In this document: piece after piece, positions 16,856-27,162 of the stretch
Layout of the letters: every line of letters starts with the position of its first letter
How positions within the stretch are numbered: position 1 is the stretch's first letter
Origin: CAVZTX01 sp963778375
Lineage (GTDB): Bacteria > Chloroflexota > Ktedonobacteria > Ktedonobacterales > Ktedonobacteraceae
Assembly (NCBI GenBank): GCA_963778375.1
Contig: CAVZTX010000032.1
Coordinates: 1 to 64,000, forward strand
Length of the DNA: 64,000 nucleotides
Direction of reading: 5' to 3'
Notes under the pieces: model-generated
Told to the model about the DNA's origin: nothing
Database searches by the model: none
What the model saw: only the letters and a program-made list of their open reading frames with translations
Translations under genes and position numbers: made by a program

Positions 16856-18472
16856 ATGAAATTACATGCCCTATTAGCATCCCTAGAGCAACCTCCATTG
16901 GCCTTTTATAACAGGGGTAATACAATAGACGATAGTCTTGAAGTAACGGCGCTGGCATATGATTCGCGCAAGGTCGTGCCAGGCACATTATTTCTTGCTA
17001 TGCCAGGAGATCATACCGATGGCCGTCTTTTTGTGCCTGATGCTGCACGCCGAGGAGCAATTGCTGTAATCGGCGAAGCTCCACTGACCGAAGAAATGGA
17101 AATGCGAACCGATACATCGGCAGCGAAGACGATAGATCGGCCTCTACAAAATCCCCTACCTTATATAGAGGTACGCGATATGCGAATTGCGTTGGCAAAT
17201 CTCGCGTGCGCCTTTTACGGTTATCCTGCACGGCATCTCCGTACGATTGGCGTCACCGGTACCGATGGAAAAACGACAACAAGTAATCTCATCACTACCA
17301 TCTTGGAAGCGGCTGGACAACCTACAGGCTTGATGACAACAGCAAACTTTAAAATACAAGGGCAAGAGTGGGAGAATGCAACACGCCAAAGTACACTGGA
17401 AGCTTTGGAGATACAGCAATTTTTACGCCGTATGCTTGACGCGGGCGTTCGTTACGCTGTTATTGAGGCAACTTCGCATGGGCTAGAGTTGCAGCGAGTG
17501 CGAGGCTGCGACTTCGATGTTGGGGTTGTAACCAATATTACCCATGAGCATCTAGATTTCCATAAGACGATTGAGAACTATCGCCGCGCTAAAGCACGTC
17601 TTTTTGAGATGCTTGATCCGGCACGAACGAAAACATACTTGACCGATACACCGGTAATCGGCACAATACATCGACCCCTACATTCAGCCCAATCTGTCGC
17701 TATTCTTAATCGTGATGATGTATCATATGAACTAATGAAGTCGTACTGTCGCGTCCCGATTGTCGATTACGGAATTGACTCGAATGCTTCAGTACGCGCC
17801 GTAGACCTGCAACTTGAGGCAAACCGTACACGTTTTCGCGTAGTGCTTCCAAATGCTGAGGTTAACATTGAAACCCAGTTAATAGGACGATTTAACGTAA
17901 GCAACTGCCTGGCTGCGATTGCTACCGTTTATAGTCAGGGAGTGCCACTTAAGGATATTGCGCGCGGACTTGCCAGTGTGACAGGTGTGACCGGCCGCAT
18001 GGAGCGTATTGATGAGGGCCAGCCATTTACCGTCATTGTTGATTACGCACATACCCCTGATAGTCTGGAAAAGGTACTGGCAATTTTGCGACCACTTACC
18101 CCTGGCAAATTACTGGTGGTATTTGGCTCTGCAGGCGAGCGCGACGTGCAAAAACGTCCAATGATGGGCAAAATTGCTGCACAGAGGGCTGATTTTTTCG
18201 TTATTACTGATGAAGACCCTCGCGAGGAAGACCGTGAACAAATCTTACGTGAGATTGCCGACGGTGCTGAGGCAGCAGGCAAACGCGAGGGATATGATTT
18301 TCTTTGTATTGCGGATCGCACCACCGCAATCGCGACGGCATTTGCCCGTGCGCGGCAGGGCGATACAGTTCTCCTGGCTGGAAAAGGCCACGAACAAAGT
18401 ATCTTTATCGGGAAAGAGAAAATACCCTGGGATGACCGTCAGGTAGCACGCGAACAGTTACGCAAATTATGA
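16856..18472 (+). CDS. murE: UDP-MurNAc-tripeptide synthetase (MurE)
   Basis: MurE adds the third, diamino residue to UDP-MurNAc-L-Ala-D-Glu during peptidoglycan precursor synthesis in the cytosol. The 538-residue protein has the Mur ligase P-loop GVTGTDGKTTT around residues 132-142, the substrate segment EATSHGLELQRV, NITHEHLDFH and the ligase C-domain with VDYAHTPDSLE. The position that reads DNPR in diaminopimelate-adding enzymes is DEDPR here, so the amino acid added cannot be predicted confidently; the genus may use ornithine or another diamino acid. mraY follows 54 bases later on the same strand, forming a small cell-wall operon. Confidence 0.9.
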   Translation: MKLHALLASLEQPPLAFYNRGNTIDDSLEVTALAYDSRKVVPGTLFLAMPGDHTDGRLFVPDAARRGAIAVIGEAPLTEEMEMRTDTSAAKTIDRPLQNPLPYIEVRDMRIALANLACAFYGYPARHLRTIGVTGTDGKTTTSNLITTILEAAGQPTGLMTTANFKIQGQEWENATRQSTLEALEIQQFLRRMLDAGVRYAVIEATSHGLELQRVRGCDFDVGVVTNITHEHLDFHKTIENYRRAKARLFEMLDPARTKTYLTDTPVIGTIHRPLHSAQSVAILNRDDVSYELMKSYCRVPIVDYGIDSNASVRAVDLQLEANRTRFRVVLPNAEVNIETQLIGRFNVSNCLAAIATVYSQGVPLKDIARGLASVTGVTGRMERIDEGQPFTVIVDYAHTPDSLEKVLAILRPLTPGKLLVVFGSAGERDVQKRPMMGKIAAQRADFFVITDEDPREEDREQILREIADGAEAAGKREGYDFLCIADRTTAIATAFARARQGDTVLLAGKGHEQSIFIGKEKIPWDDRQVAREQLRKL

Positions 18473-18526
18473 CACGTTACTGCTAATACATATTCCGCGT
18501 TTCAATTTGTGACATGGGAATAGCTA

Positions 18527-20368
18527 TTGCGGCGAATGGGAGTATATATGGTTCTAGTCTGGTTATTATTGATTTTCATCACATGTGCTGTGATCAGCTC
18601 AGTGCTATGCTACATAGCACGGAAGCTATTTCCCAAATTCCGCAGTGGTGAATATAAACCTGGCCCTCATCGCTCAGATCTTCCTGTCATGCCGGCCAGC
18701 GGTCGCGAAATTAAAACGATTGAACTCCCATTAGTCGGTGGTCCAGCCTTTACCCTCGCCATTTTAGGCACGGGTATTGCCTCGGGCTTTCTCTTGAAGT
18801 TTTCCTCTTCCCAATGGACACTGTTGCTGATTGGACTCGGCGCAACCTTTGGCTACATGATTGTAGGCTTCATCGACGACTGGCATAAAGTGCACAGCAA
18901 CGAAGGTCTCTCCGAACGCGCAAAATTTGCTGGCGTGTTCTTTGTCTCGATGGCTGCCGCCTTCCTCTACTTCTGGCTACTCCCAGATGGCAAAAAACCT
19001 TATTCTCCTTATTCAGACATCTTCGGCAAACTGTTCTACACCATCCCTTACCTCTGGTTGATCTTCCTGATGCTCTTAACAGGTGTCATTGGCAGTGTTA
19101 CGTCCCTTTCAGTTGACTTCAGCGATGGACTTGATGGTCTGGCAGGTGGTCTTGTTTTTAGTACAGCTCTGGCCTTTGGTATCATTGTCACTGGCATCAT
19201 TGATCCGAAGCATCCTGAAGGGATCGTGATGGAGGTATTATCGCTGCTGTGTGCCGGTAGCGTATTGGGCTACCTCCCCTGGAACTGGCCTTCCTCATGG
19301 GCAGCTCGTCGTGGTAGCGCCAAAAGGCGTGCCATCCTCTATATGGGTGATAGTGGTGCCCTTAGCCTTGGTGGCATACTTGCCATGATTGCCTTGCTCT
19401 CGCGCAACGAGTTGCTCTTACTCATGATTGGTGCAGCCTTTGTGCTAGAAGGCCTCTCCGCCCTCATTTCAGCGAAGCTCATGACACGCTTCTTCCGCCG
19501 ACATCTACAATCGCTTCGTTTTATGAGTAGCCATGAATATGTGCCTCATACAGAATTTCCACTCCCATTTTTGGCAACGCCGCTGCACCATCATTTTGAC
19601 TTGCTTGGCTGGGATCGCCGCCGCCTGGTGTATGGAGCCTGGGCGTTGGGGGCATGCTTCGCAATGCTAGGCGTCATGGTTGGTTTAGATCCTATACCCT
19701 GGCAGCGCTGGGTAGGCCGTTTTCTTGTCGTACTCCTGGCGTGGATTGTCTGGTCAAGTGGCTCATGGACGCGTCGCTACTTTGTAGGAAAGCATCCAGC
19801 CGAGCGCACTCGGCGGCGCAGGCTAGCCCTTTTCTATGGCTTCCCATTTCGCCTGATGGGCTTCCGCTTATACCATCTCGTAGAGGTGATCGAGGCTAGT
19901 GAAGATGTTATAGAGACACCAGCCGAAGAGCTTGCCCTCTGGCAGCGTATGAACATCTTTGATGCACGTGCAATGTTAGGATTATATTGTTATCGTGCCG
20001 GCTACTATCCAGCAGCGCTGGCACAGTGGACACGCATTCCAGAGCGCAACCGTGCTTTGCGGCCCGATATCAAACAATTGCTGGAAGAACTGGATAGCCG
20101 CCTCGCGCTTGAAAAGCAAGAGACACAACCAATGCGACGAGACCAAATCTTACGCCAACCTCCGGTGCTGACCGGTAATTTAGCCCCAGCCGATTTGCCT
20201 AATCCCCACGAGCCAATTCGCATCGAGGAAACACAAGTTGGCCATAGCGGCAACTGGGAAATTCTACCCGCAGACGAAGAGGATCAGGAAGAGCGCACAC
20301 CAACGGCTCCTCTTCGTCATCAGGGCATTCGCAGCTCGTTGCGCCCTCCATCGAACAAGGAAAACTAG
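18527..20368 (+). CDS. mraY: Phospho-N-acetylmuramoyl-pentapeptide transferase (MraY) with C-terminal extension
   Basis: MraY moves phospho-MurNAc-pentapeptide to undecaprenyl phosphate, making lipid I in the membrane. The catalytic motifs are present: FIDDWHK near residue 120, DFSDGLDGLAGG near 199 and TPLHHHFDLLGW near 350, within about ten hydrophobic helices. The protein is 613 residues, against roughly 320-400 for the family. The extra 200 or so residues (RMNIFDARAMLGLYCYRAGYYPAALAQWTRI) are cytosolic and look like a TPR-type helical repeat followed by a disordered tail. Starts: TTG at 18527 with GGGAA upstream, or ATG at 18536 or 18548. It follows murE. Confidence 0.88.
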   Translation: MRRMGVYMVLVWLLLIFITCAVISSVLCYIARKLFPKFRSGEYKPGPHRSDLPVMPASGREIKTIELPLVGGPAFTLAILGTGIASGFLLKFSSSQWTLLLIGLGATFGYMIVGFIDDWHKVHSNEGLSERAKFAGVFFVSMAAAFLYFWLLPDGKKPYSPYSDIFGKLFYTIPYLWLIFLMLLTGVIGSVTSLSVDFSDGLDGLAGGLVFSTALAFGIIVTGIIDPKHPEGIVMEVLSLLCAGSVLGYLPWNWPSSWAARRGSAKRRAILYMGDSGALSLGGILAMIALLSRNELLLLMIGAAFVLEGLSALISAKLMTRFFRRHLQSLRFMSSHEYVPHTEFPLPFLATPLHHHFDLLGWDRRRLVYGAWALGACFAMLGVMVGLDPIPWQRWVGRFLVVLLAWIVWSSGSWTRRYFVGKHPAERTRRRRLALFYGFPFRLMGFRLYHLVEVIEASEDVIETPAEELALWQRMNIFDARAMLGLYCYRAGYYPAALAQWTRIPERNRALRPDIKQLLEELDSRLALEKQETQPMRRDQILRQPPVLTGNLAPADLPNPHEPIRIEETQVGHSGNWEILPADEEDQEERTPTAPLRHQGIRSSLRPPSNKEN

Positions 20369-20629
20369 AAAATTAGAAAGCCACCTAACCTCTTTCTTCT
20401 TTCCTGTTCATGTGTTATATTGCTTTTAACGCTGCCTTAACATTTTTATGTTGTTTTCCACGCTATATTTGTGAGCGAGTCAATAGGCGTTCAGCTATAA
20501 AACTGATACACTAGGAGATAGTGAGACGGCTAATTTGGCTGCTTACGAACACAATACCTATTCCAACGCTGTATTGATGATGACTTGCCAGGACTACTTC
20601 AATAAGTAGCCACCTTAGAAGAGGTTGAG

Positions 20630-21571
20630 ATGCGTTTCTGCTTTATTGTTGAAGAACAATATCGAAATGAGCCTATGCCTTTAGTTATTGCAGACCAACT
20701 TCTGCAATGGGGGCACGATGTAGACGTGTTGGAACCACAGGCAATGGTAACCTGTTTAACGGATCTCAATGGGCAGGGCTATGACGCCTATGTCTTGAAA
20801 TCACTAGCCGAGGGTCCTGGGATGAGTATTCTCCAGGCGGCAGAAGCCGTAGGTATTCCAACCATCAATAATTCGCGCTCCATCCAGTTGGTGCGTGACA
20901 AAGCCGTGGCAACAGCATTCGCACGTGCTTACGGCCTGCCAATTCCACCCACCTATTTTGTGGCTCACCCGCGTCTACTCAAACAGATCCCTGCCGAGGA
21001 CTATCCCATCGTCGTCAAGCCATGCAACGGCAGTTCGATGCGCGGTATTTATCGCTTGAACAGTCCTGCTGACCTGGTAGCATTGGAGATAACCGAAGCG
21101 AAAGAGAGCTTCTTTTTAGCGCAGCGATACGCTGAAAATACAGGCTTTGATATTAAACTATACGTCACCGGCACCGAGGTCTATGCAGTGGTCAAGAAAT
21201 CGCCGCTTCAACCAGACGTGAAGGAAGGACTTATCCCCGTTACACCTGAACTTAAAAAACTGGCGCTTAACGTAGGGAAACTATTCGGCTTGGACATTTA
21301 TGGCCTGGATGTGGTTGAAACACCTCAAGGTCTGGCCATCTTAGATATCAATGATTTTCCTAGTTTTGGCTTAGTGCCAAGAGCTGTAGCGCGTATTTCA
21401 GAATACATCCTCCATGCTGCTAAACGCGCCGAGATGCAGCGCGAGGCTCGTACTGAGCGTCAGCAACGTCGGCGACAGGCACGGAAAAATGGAGTTCAAG
21501 GTAAGAAGCCCTCCGAAGGAGGAGGAACCGGTCAATCCTCCTTTCCCGATACGTATACGGTAGAAGTCTGA
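20630..21571 (+). CDS. ATP-grasp ligase, RimK-like (first of two)
   Basis: A 313-residue ATP-grasp protein, of the superfamily that joins a carboxylate to an amine through an acyl-phosphate. It shows the expected ATP-binding region (DYPIVVKPCNGSSMRGIYR), the substrate/ATP lobe (FDIKLYVTGTEVYAVVKKS) and the metal-binding end (LDIYGLDVVE, then LAILDINDFPSFG). The last 45 residues are basic and probably disordered. The ATG has GAAGAGG upstream. It is followed by a second ATP-grasp gene, an APH-fold gene and two ABC exporters on the same strand. The substrate is unknown; a secreted peptide or amino-acid conjugate is one possibility suggested only by context. Confidence 0.8.
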   Translation: MRFCFIVEEQYRNEPMPLVIADQLLQWGHDVDVLEPQAMVTCLTDLNGQGYDAYVLKSLAEGPGMSILQAAEAVGIPTINNSRSIQLVRDKAVATAFARAYGLPIPPTYFVAHPRLLKQIPAEDYPIVVKPCNGSSMRGIYRLNSPADLVALEITEAKESFFLAQRYAENTGFDIKLYVTGTEVYAVVKKSPLQPDVKEGLIPVTPELKKLALNVGKLFGLDIYGLDVVETPQGLAILDINDFPSFGLVPRAVARISEYILHAAKRAEMQREARTERQQRRRQARKNGVQGKKPSEGGGTGQSSFPDTYTVEV

Positions 21572-21633
21572 GATCATCTGCCAATCAATGCTATAAAACC
21601 ATAGATCAAGTAGAGAAGGAGTTTAAGCATCCT

Positions 21634-22479
21634 ATGGACATCTGTCTCATTATGGATAATCCAGAAACGCCGCATCACCCAGTCATAGCTGTAGCGCTGG
21701 AACAACTACGTGCTACACATACCGTTCGGCTGTTCGATGTACGTACGCTTACAGGAGCCGAAGCGATTGCACAGGAAAAGACACACCCCCTGGCCAATCT
21801 CTACTTGCTCAAATCCCATGCGCCTCAAGCGCTAGAGGTAGCTCACTATCTAGAACAACAGGGAGCATCGGTAGTCAACAGTTGGGCATCATCGGTAGCT
21901 TGCCAGGATCGTGTGCTCATGGCACAACGTATGCACGAGGCCCATCTTCCCTGGCCGCATACCTGGAGTTTTGCGACACTTGGAGACTTGCTTGCCGACA
22001 CTCAACTGCTTGCGACCTTACCATTTCCACTGATCATTAAAAGCTACTACAGTCATCGCGGAGACCTTGTAGACAAGGTACACAATGTTGAAGAGTTACA
22101 GGCGCTTGGGACACAATGGAGTCAGGAGCCGGTTGTGCTCCAGGAGTTTGTGGCAGGCGATGGTTGGGATATCAAGCTATGGGTGATCGGTGAGCAGATA
22201 TTCGCTGCGCGTCGTCGCACCCCATTGGAACCCAATGCCTCAAAAGAAGATTTTCCCATTCCATCCGACGAGCTACCCGCCGATTGGACGCACATCACGC
22301 TAGAAATTGGTCGCGTTTTCAATCTGCGTCTCTATGGCGTCGATCTCCTTATCACCGAGCGAGGACCTATCATCGTGGATGTGAATTCATTTCCAGGTTT
22401 TCGAGGCGTGCCCGGTGCGGATAGTGCACTGGCTGCCCTGGTAGAACGCCTGCTCAGTGAAAGGAAACCCGCAGCATGA
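21634..22479 (+). CDS. ATP-grasp ligase, RimK-like (second of two)
   Basis: A 281-residue ATP-grasp protein related to its upstream neighbour. Recognisable parts are the lysine strand PFPLIIKSYYSHRGDLVDKV, the core GDGWDIKLWVIGEQIFAARR and the acidic metal site LYGVDLLITERG then IIVDVNSFPGFRG. Compared with the first gene it lacks the basic tail. Its stop overlaps the start of the next gene by four bases (ATGA), so translation of the two is probably coupled. Two different ATP-grasp enzymes side by side suggest two successive ligations on one substrate, but that is inference. Confidence 0.8.
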   Translation: MDICLIMDNPETPHHPVIAVALEQLRATHTVRLFDVRTLTGAEAIAQEKTHPLANLYLLKSHAPQALEVAHYLEQQGASVVNSWASSVACQDRVLMAQRMHEAHLPWPHTWSFATLGDLLADTQLLATLPFPLIIKSYYSHRGDLVDKVHNVEELQALGTQWSQEPVVLQEFVAGDGWDIKLWVIGEQIFAARRRTPLEPNASKEDFPIPSDELPADWTHITLEIGRVFNLRLYGVDLLITERGPIIVDVNSFPGFRGVPGADSALAALVERLLSERKPAA

Positions 22480-23942
22480 ACGATAGCCTATCTATCCTGG
22501 AATTACCTTCGATAGTCACCCTTCTCTTCGAGCGTACACATCGCCCGCTGTTGCCAGGAGCGCAGGGACCACTTGGGCTTTTCGTACGCTACCTGCGCCG
22601 TAAACCTGCGCGTGGCCTGGCCGTCATCTACAGCGTCGATGAAGTCAAGCGCGTTGGGAGTGCAGGACATGCGAGTGATCCAAATCGCTCGGTGAGTCTG
22701 ACACTTGACGAGAAGGCACTTGAGGGCGTACATATCCGCTTCAGCGCAGTCGATGCACAACAAGCGCCAGTAGAGGTACAACCATCAGGCGTTTTGCGTG
22801 CGGAAGACCTGGGCCTTTCAGTGCAGGCATTTCCAGCGGATAGCAGTCTACCCGCGCTTGCTGCAAGTTGCGATACCACACAAGGTAGCGCTTTGTTCCA
22901 GGCGTTACAGGAGGCTTCACACATACAATTGGGCGATGAGACGTGGCGTCTTGTATCCGCCAGCGCAGTACCGGTGCGTTATAAACCAGCCAATCGCTGT
23001 GTCATTCGCTACCATCTTACGCTGGAACACCCGGCCGGTGAAGCTCCTCTCAGGAAGAACCTGGTTCTCTTTGGAAAAGTGTATGCCGATCCCCAACAGG
23101 CCCGCACCGTACAAGCGATGCAGCAACAGCTTTATGATGAGCAAGTACAGGCACAGGGTCAGGATGTTCCACTCCTACCGCGCCCACTGAGCATAATCGA
23201 TGCACTTGGTTTGACCTTCAATGAGGCAGTGCAGCCCTCAAATCCAGAAGAGTCGTTACGTACGGGGACACGCGCCCTACGACCTCAGATACAACGTGGA
23301 CGTGGTGGAGAGATCATCGAGGTAGTCATCCCAGCAGAAGAACTAAGACTCACGGGAATTGCACTGGCACGCCTGCATACCAGTACGGTACGTCCTCGTG
23401 AGAGCGCGCCACGTACCGGTGCAAAGGAGGCGAAAAGGGCGCGCGAACGTGCATCTCTCATTGCAGCGCATAATCCCGCGCAAGCAGAGGAGGTACGAAG
23501 GCTTTCGCAGCAACTCGCCACACGTCTAGAGGCGTTGCAACCTGATGCATATCGACCTGCACACGGCGGTTTTAAGGCCAGCCAGTTGCTCTTCCATAGT
23601 CATCACGTCTTTGTAGTCGACTTTGATGGATTTTGTCTTGCCGACCCAGCGCTGGATGTCGGCTATTTTCTCGCGTACCTACGTCCAAGCGGACTCTGGT
23701 ATTCACGATCCGGCATGCGTCAGTGGTTCGAGGACGCAGCCAAAGTGTTTGTGAGTTCATATCGTCAAGCCATGCTCGAACGTGGCATAGCCGCAACGAC
23801 CATTGATGGTATTCTGGAACGATCAAGACTCTACGAAGCGGCGCTGCTCTTCAAAATCGCGACCCGGCGTGCTAATCGTCTGAATAGTCCACGAGCGAAG
23901 GAACTATCTGCCATGCTTGGTGAGATCACGAACTGCTTATAA
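22476..23942 (+). CDS. APH-fold (aminoglycoside phosphotransferase-like) protein with altered catalytic loop
   Basis: A 488-residue protein whose C-terminal half has the kinase-like APH fold: an early segment (VRYKPANRCVIRYHLTL) matching the nucleotide-binding lobe, then the Brenner-like loop HGGFKASQLLF and the metal motif VFVVDFDGF followed by LADPALDVGYFLAYL. In active APH enzymes the loop reads HGD...N. Here the catalytic Asp is Gly and the Asn is Gln, so phosphotransfer may be lost or changed. The N-terminal 150 residues are not recognised. The start overlaps the upstream ATP-grasp stop. The role is unknown, probably in the same pathway as the two ligases. Confidence 0.7.
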   Translation: MNDSLSILELPSIVTLLFERTHRPLLPGAQGPLGLFVRYLRRKPARGLAVIYSVDEVKRVGSAGHASDPNRSVSLTLDEKALEGVHIRFSAVDAQQAPVEVQPSGVLRAEDLGLSVQAFPADSSLPALAASCDTTQGSALFQALQEASHIQLGDETWRLVSASAVPVRYKPANRCVIRYHLTLEHPAGEAPLRKNLVLFGKVYADPQQARTVQAMQQQLYDEQVQAQGQDVPLLPRPLSIIDALGLTFNEAVQPSNPEESLRTGTRALRPQIQRGRGGEIIEVVIPAEELRLTGIALARLHTSTVRPRESAPRTGAKEAKRARERASLIAAHNPAQAEEVRRLSQQLATRLEALQPDAYRPAHGGFKASQLLFHSHHVFVVDFDGFCLADPALDVGYFLAYLRPSGLWYSRSGMRQWFEDAAKVFVSSYRQAMLERGIAATTIDGILERSRLYEAALLFKIATRRANRLNSPRAKELSAMLGEITNCL

Positions 23943-24061
23943 TAAGCGGTTCATCTTCAATTTGTATCGTAAAAGATTTATTATGAACAACTTGCTGTAC
24001 ATTGATGTTGCAGCCGCACGGTTGAGACAAAGGCTGCGTTCCCAAGAAGGCAAGGGAAATC

Positions 24062-26755
24062 ATGGGATTTCTATTTCGTTTCTTATATCGCAACATGAAA
24101 GGCTATCGTTTTCTGGTCCTGTTGGCCATCCTTGTTTCCTTTGCTGATGTGGCTGTCACCATTCTCGCTGCGCTTCCTCTGAAGTATATTCCGGCGAAAC
24201 TTCAGAGTGCCATTAGTCCCAAAAACGATCCAGATGCCATCTGGAGTGGTTTTGTCACTTTCTTCGATAAGCTTGCCAATCAACATGTGAGTAATGGTGT
24301 CCATTCCGTGGTGGGAGTGATCCTGTTTTCAGCATCCTTGCTGATTGCCGCCACGATCCTGGATGCTATATTGGGATACTTGGATCTGTACCTGGCAGCG
24401 TTTATTGGACAGAATCTGACGGCGCGCTTACGCAAGCGACTGTTTGAACAGATCCAACGCCTGTCGCTAGATTGGCATGGCAAACAGAAAAAAGGGGATA
24501 TTGTCCAGCGCGTCACTGGCAATGTCACTGACATCGAGAAGTTTGTCACCGATGGACTGGTGGATCTGCTGACGAGTATCCTGACGATTGTGGGCGTGGC
24601 CGCCGTAATGGTTGCGAATAGTGTACCCTACAGCATACTTTCTCTGGTGATTGTACCCCCACTCGCCCTGGTCGTCTTTAGCTACACTGCTTCGATCAAA
24701 GCGGCTGCAAAGAAGACGGCAAAGGCAAATGCACAAGTCGCCGATGTTGCTGTGGAGGATGTCGGAGCCATTACAGTGATTAAGGCTTTTGACCTGGTGG
24801 AACGGGAGACCGATCGTTTCAATAAATATGCTGACAAGACACGCAAAGCCGGTCTGCGTGCCGGGAGTTTACAAGCACAGTTTACGCCGCTCGTTACGGT
24901 ACTGGTCGGCATTGCTACGGCCATCATCATTGGCATTGGAGCCTATGTCGCTGCCAACAATACGTTCAGCTTCATCGTGACCATTAAGGCAGGCACTCTT
25001 AATCTCGGTATTGTGATTCTTTTCATCACCTTGCTTGGCAAGCTCTTTCAACCGATGAAAGACCTCTCCAAGTTGACCAATGTGATGAATGGGGCCTCAG
25101 CCGGAGCCGAGCGCATTCAGGATATCCTGGATCAGGCTCCCGAAGTGATTGAGACGAAGGTACCCTACATTGGTCCACAAACCTTGCGAGGAGAGATAAG
25201 CTTTGAGCAGGTGACCTTTGGCTATACCGACGAGAAACTCATCCTCAAGGGCATCGATCTGCATATTCCCGCAGGCAAGAAGGTCGCGTTGGTCGGACTC
25301 TCTGGTGGTGGCAAGACCACATTGGTGAAATTGATTCCTCGCTTCTATGAAGTGACCAGCGGTATGGTCAAGATTGACGGGAAGGATACGAGAGAGTATC
25401 CGCTCTCGCTGTTACGGCAAAATGTGAGTATGGTGTTGCAAGAATCCGTACTGTTCGAGGGCACTATTCTTGAAAACCTCAAGATAGGGCGACCCAATGC
25501 GACGATGGAGGAGGTGGTCAAAGCCACTAAACAGGCGCAAATCCACGATACCATCATGAGCTGGCCGGAAGGCTATGGGACGCTCGTGCGCAACCAGGGC
25601 AAGAATTTCTCAGGAGGACAGCGGCAACGCCTGGCGATTGCACGCACACTGCTCAGCGACGCGCATATCCTGGTGCTCGATGAGCCAACCGCTGCCCTGG
25701 ACGTAGAAGCAGAATTGGAAGTGATGAAGGCCCTCGATACATTGGTGGTCGGGCGCACCGTGCTCATGATTTCGCATCGCCTGAGCACACTGGGCAAAGT
25801 CGATGAGATCATTGTACTCAAAGAAGGGCGCATCGTCGAACAAGGGACCTACAAAGACTTAAAGAATCACCCAAATGGCGTCTTTGCTGATCTACTCGGC
25901 AAACAAAAGCAATACGATGTTGATTATGTTGGTGGCTCGATGATTATTCCCCAAGCCGAACTCGCCAAATTGGCTAAGCAGAAGCCCAGCCCTGTCGCTC
26001 AAGACCCATTTGTACCTATGAGAGAGGTAGTTCCCACCAACGGACAAAGCAACGGCAAGGATGTCAGGCGTAAAGCGCGCATCTTCGTTGAGGTAGATGG
26101 CAGAACCACCGGTGAATATAGGCTGGAGAAGCCAGAACTACGAATCGGTCGCATCGCAGCAAACGATATCCGCGTCCCATCCGAGCGTGTCTCCCGCCTG
26201 CACGCCAAAATCCGTTGGGAATATGGCGGATGGGTGATCGAGGATGCCCAGAGCTTGAACGGTCTGAGCTACCAGGGAGGCCTCACCGATCACCATACAC
26301 TTGCTAATGAAGACCGTATCTACCTGGCTCCTAAAGTAGTGCTGATCTATCGAGAAGAAAGCGCGCCAGTGGCTGTGGCCTCTCGGTCACCTATGCCTGA
26401 ATCCTTCGCACCTAGGTTGCAACCTTCTCCGATGCCACTAGCACCGGCGCTATCACCTGCACCACGAGCACAGGTAGTAATCGAGGTGGATGGAAGAGTT
26501 CTCACCACACGCTCTCTAGATAAAGAGACGCTCATGGTGGGTCGCCTACCTAGTAACGATATACAGATATCCTCAACACTTGTTTCGGGACAGCACGCGA
26601 TGCTTGTACAACAGGACGGGAGATGGATGATTATAGACAGGAGAAGCCGCAACGGACTTACGTTCCAGGGACAACGTGTTGAGAGCCATACACTGAGTAA
26701 AGGAGACTGCATCTACCTAGCTCCAACCGTGGTACTTCGCTTCGAGCAGATATAG
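24062..26755 (+). CDS. ABC exporter (fused membrane and ATPase domains) with two C-terminal FHA domains
   Basis: An 897-residue type I exporter half-transporter. Residues 1-330 form the six-helix membrane domain. The ATPase follows, with Walker A GLSGGGKTT, signature FSGGQRQRLAIAR and Walker B ILVLDEPTAALD, all intact. After a linker come two FHA domains, about residues 675-770 (LRIGRIAANDIRVPSERVSR) and 800-895 (LMVGRLPSNDIQISSTLVSG), each with the GR..SxxH-type phosphothreonine-binding pattern; the second has GQH. FHA domains read phosphothreonine, so export may be controlled by Ser/Thr kinases such as that at 43511. It follows the ATP-grasp/APH genes and is paired with a second exporter, perhaps as a heterodimer. 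Confidence 0.88.
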   Translation: MGFLFRFLYRNMKGYRFLVLLAILVSFADVAVTILAALPLKYIPAKLQSAISPKNDPDAIWSGFVTFFDKLANQHVSNGVHSVVGVILFSASLLIAATILDAILGYLDLYLAAFIGQNLTARLRKRLFEQIQRLSLDWHGKQKKGDIVQRVTGNVTDIEKFVTDGLVDLLTSILTIVGVAAVMVANSVPYSILSLVIVPPLALVVFSYTASIKAAAKKTAKANAQVADVAVEDVGAITVIKAFDLVERETDRFNKYADKTRKAGLRAGSLQAQFTPLVTVLVGIATAIIIGIGAYVAANNTFSFIVTIKAGTLNLGIVILFITLLGKLFQPMKDLSKLTNVMNGASAGAERIQDILDQAPEVIETKVPYIGPQTLRGEISFEQVTFGYTDEKLILKGIDLHIPAGKKVALVGLSGGGKTTLVKLIPRFYEVTSGMVKIDGKDTREYPLSLLRQNVSMVLQESVLFEGTILENLKIGRPNATMEEVVKATKQAQIHDTIMSWPEGYGTLVRNQGKNFSGGQRQRLAIARTLLSDAHILVLDEPTAALDVEAELEVMKALDTLVVGRTVLMISHRLSTLGKVDEIIVLKEGRIVEQGTYKDLKNHPNGVFADLLGKQKQYDVDYVGGSMIIPQAELAKLAKQKPSPVAQDPFVPMREVVPTNGQSNGKDVRRKARIFVEVDGRTTGEYRLEKPELRIGRIAANDIRVPSERVSRLHAKIRWEYGGWVIEDAQSLNGLSYQGGLTDHHTLANEDRIYLAPKVVLIYREESAPVAVASRSPMPESFAPRLQPSPMPLAPALSPAPRAQVVIEVDGRVLTTRSLDKETLMVGRLPSNDIQISSTLVSGQHAMLVQQDGRWMIIDRRSRNGLTFQGQRVESHTLSKGDCIYLAPTVVLRFEQI

Positions 26756-27162
26756 CCAATCCTGGTGATCAACCATGTACGTAGATCCCCAAGTTAGGAG
26801 AAATTCCTCTCGAAGTTCTCAGAATAGCCGGGTATTCAATAAATTGGTATACAAAACTTAACACAATTCTACGTCTTTATGGTAGACTTTAGGAAACGCC
26901 TACTTCCTTCATGTGTGAAACTGAGTTATGCGTAGGCTTAGATAGGATGATGTACGGTTTTATGGTGACTGTCATTCGTATAGTGTTTTCTAGATTTTGA
27001 CGAGTTCAGTCTTACCGATTTGCACTAGCTAATTTCTGGCTCATCTTGTCCTGGCGACTCAACTACTGACGTCCCGGTATGCGCTAGTGGTTTGAGCCTC
27101 CTGAGGCGTTGTCTGTAGCTAGGGCTGAGTCATGCTCGAATCAAATCATACCGGAGGAGATA
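26756..27162. other. Gene-free gap between the two ABC exporters
   Basis: About 400 bases without a supportable gene. It is A/T-rich around 26840-26900. I see no clear terminator or promoter with good spacing. The second exporter may have its own promoter here, but the sequence does not settle it. Confidence 0.4.
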
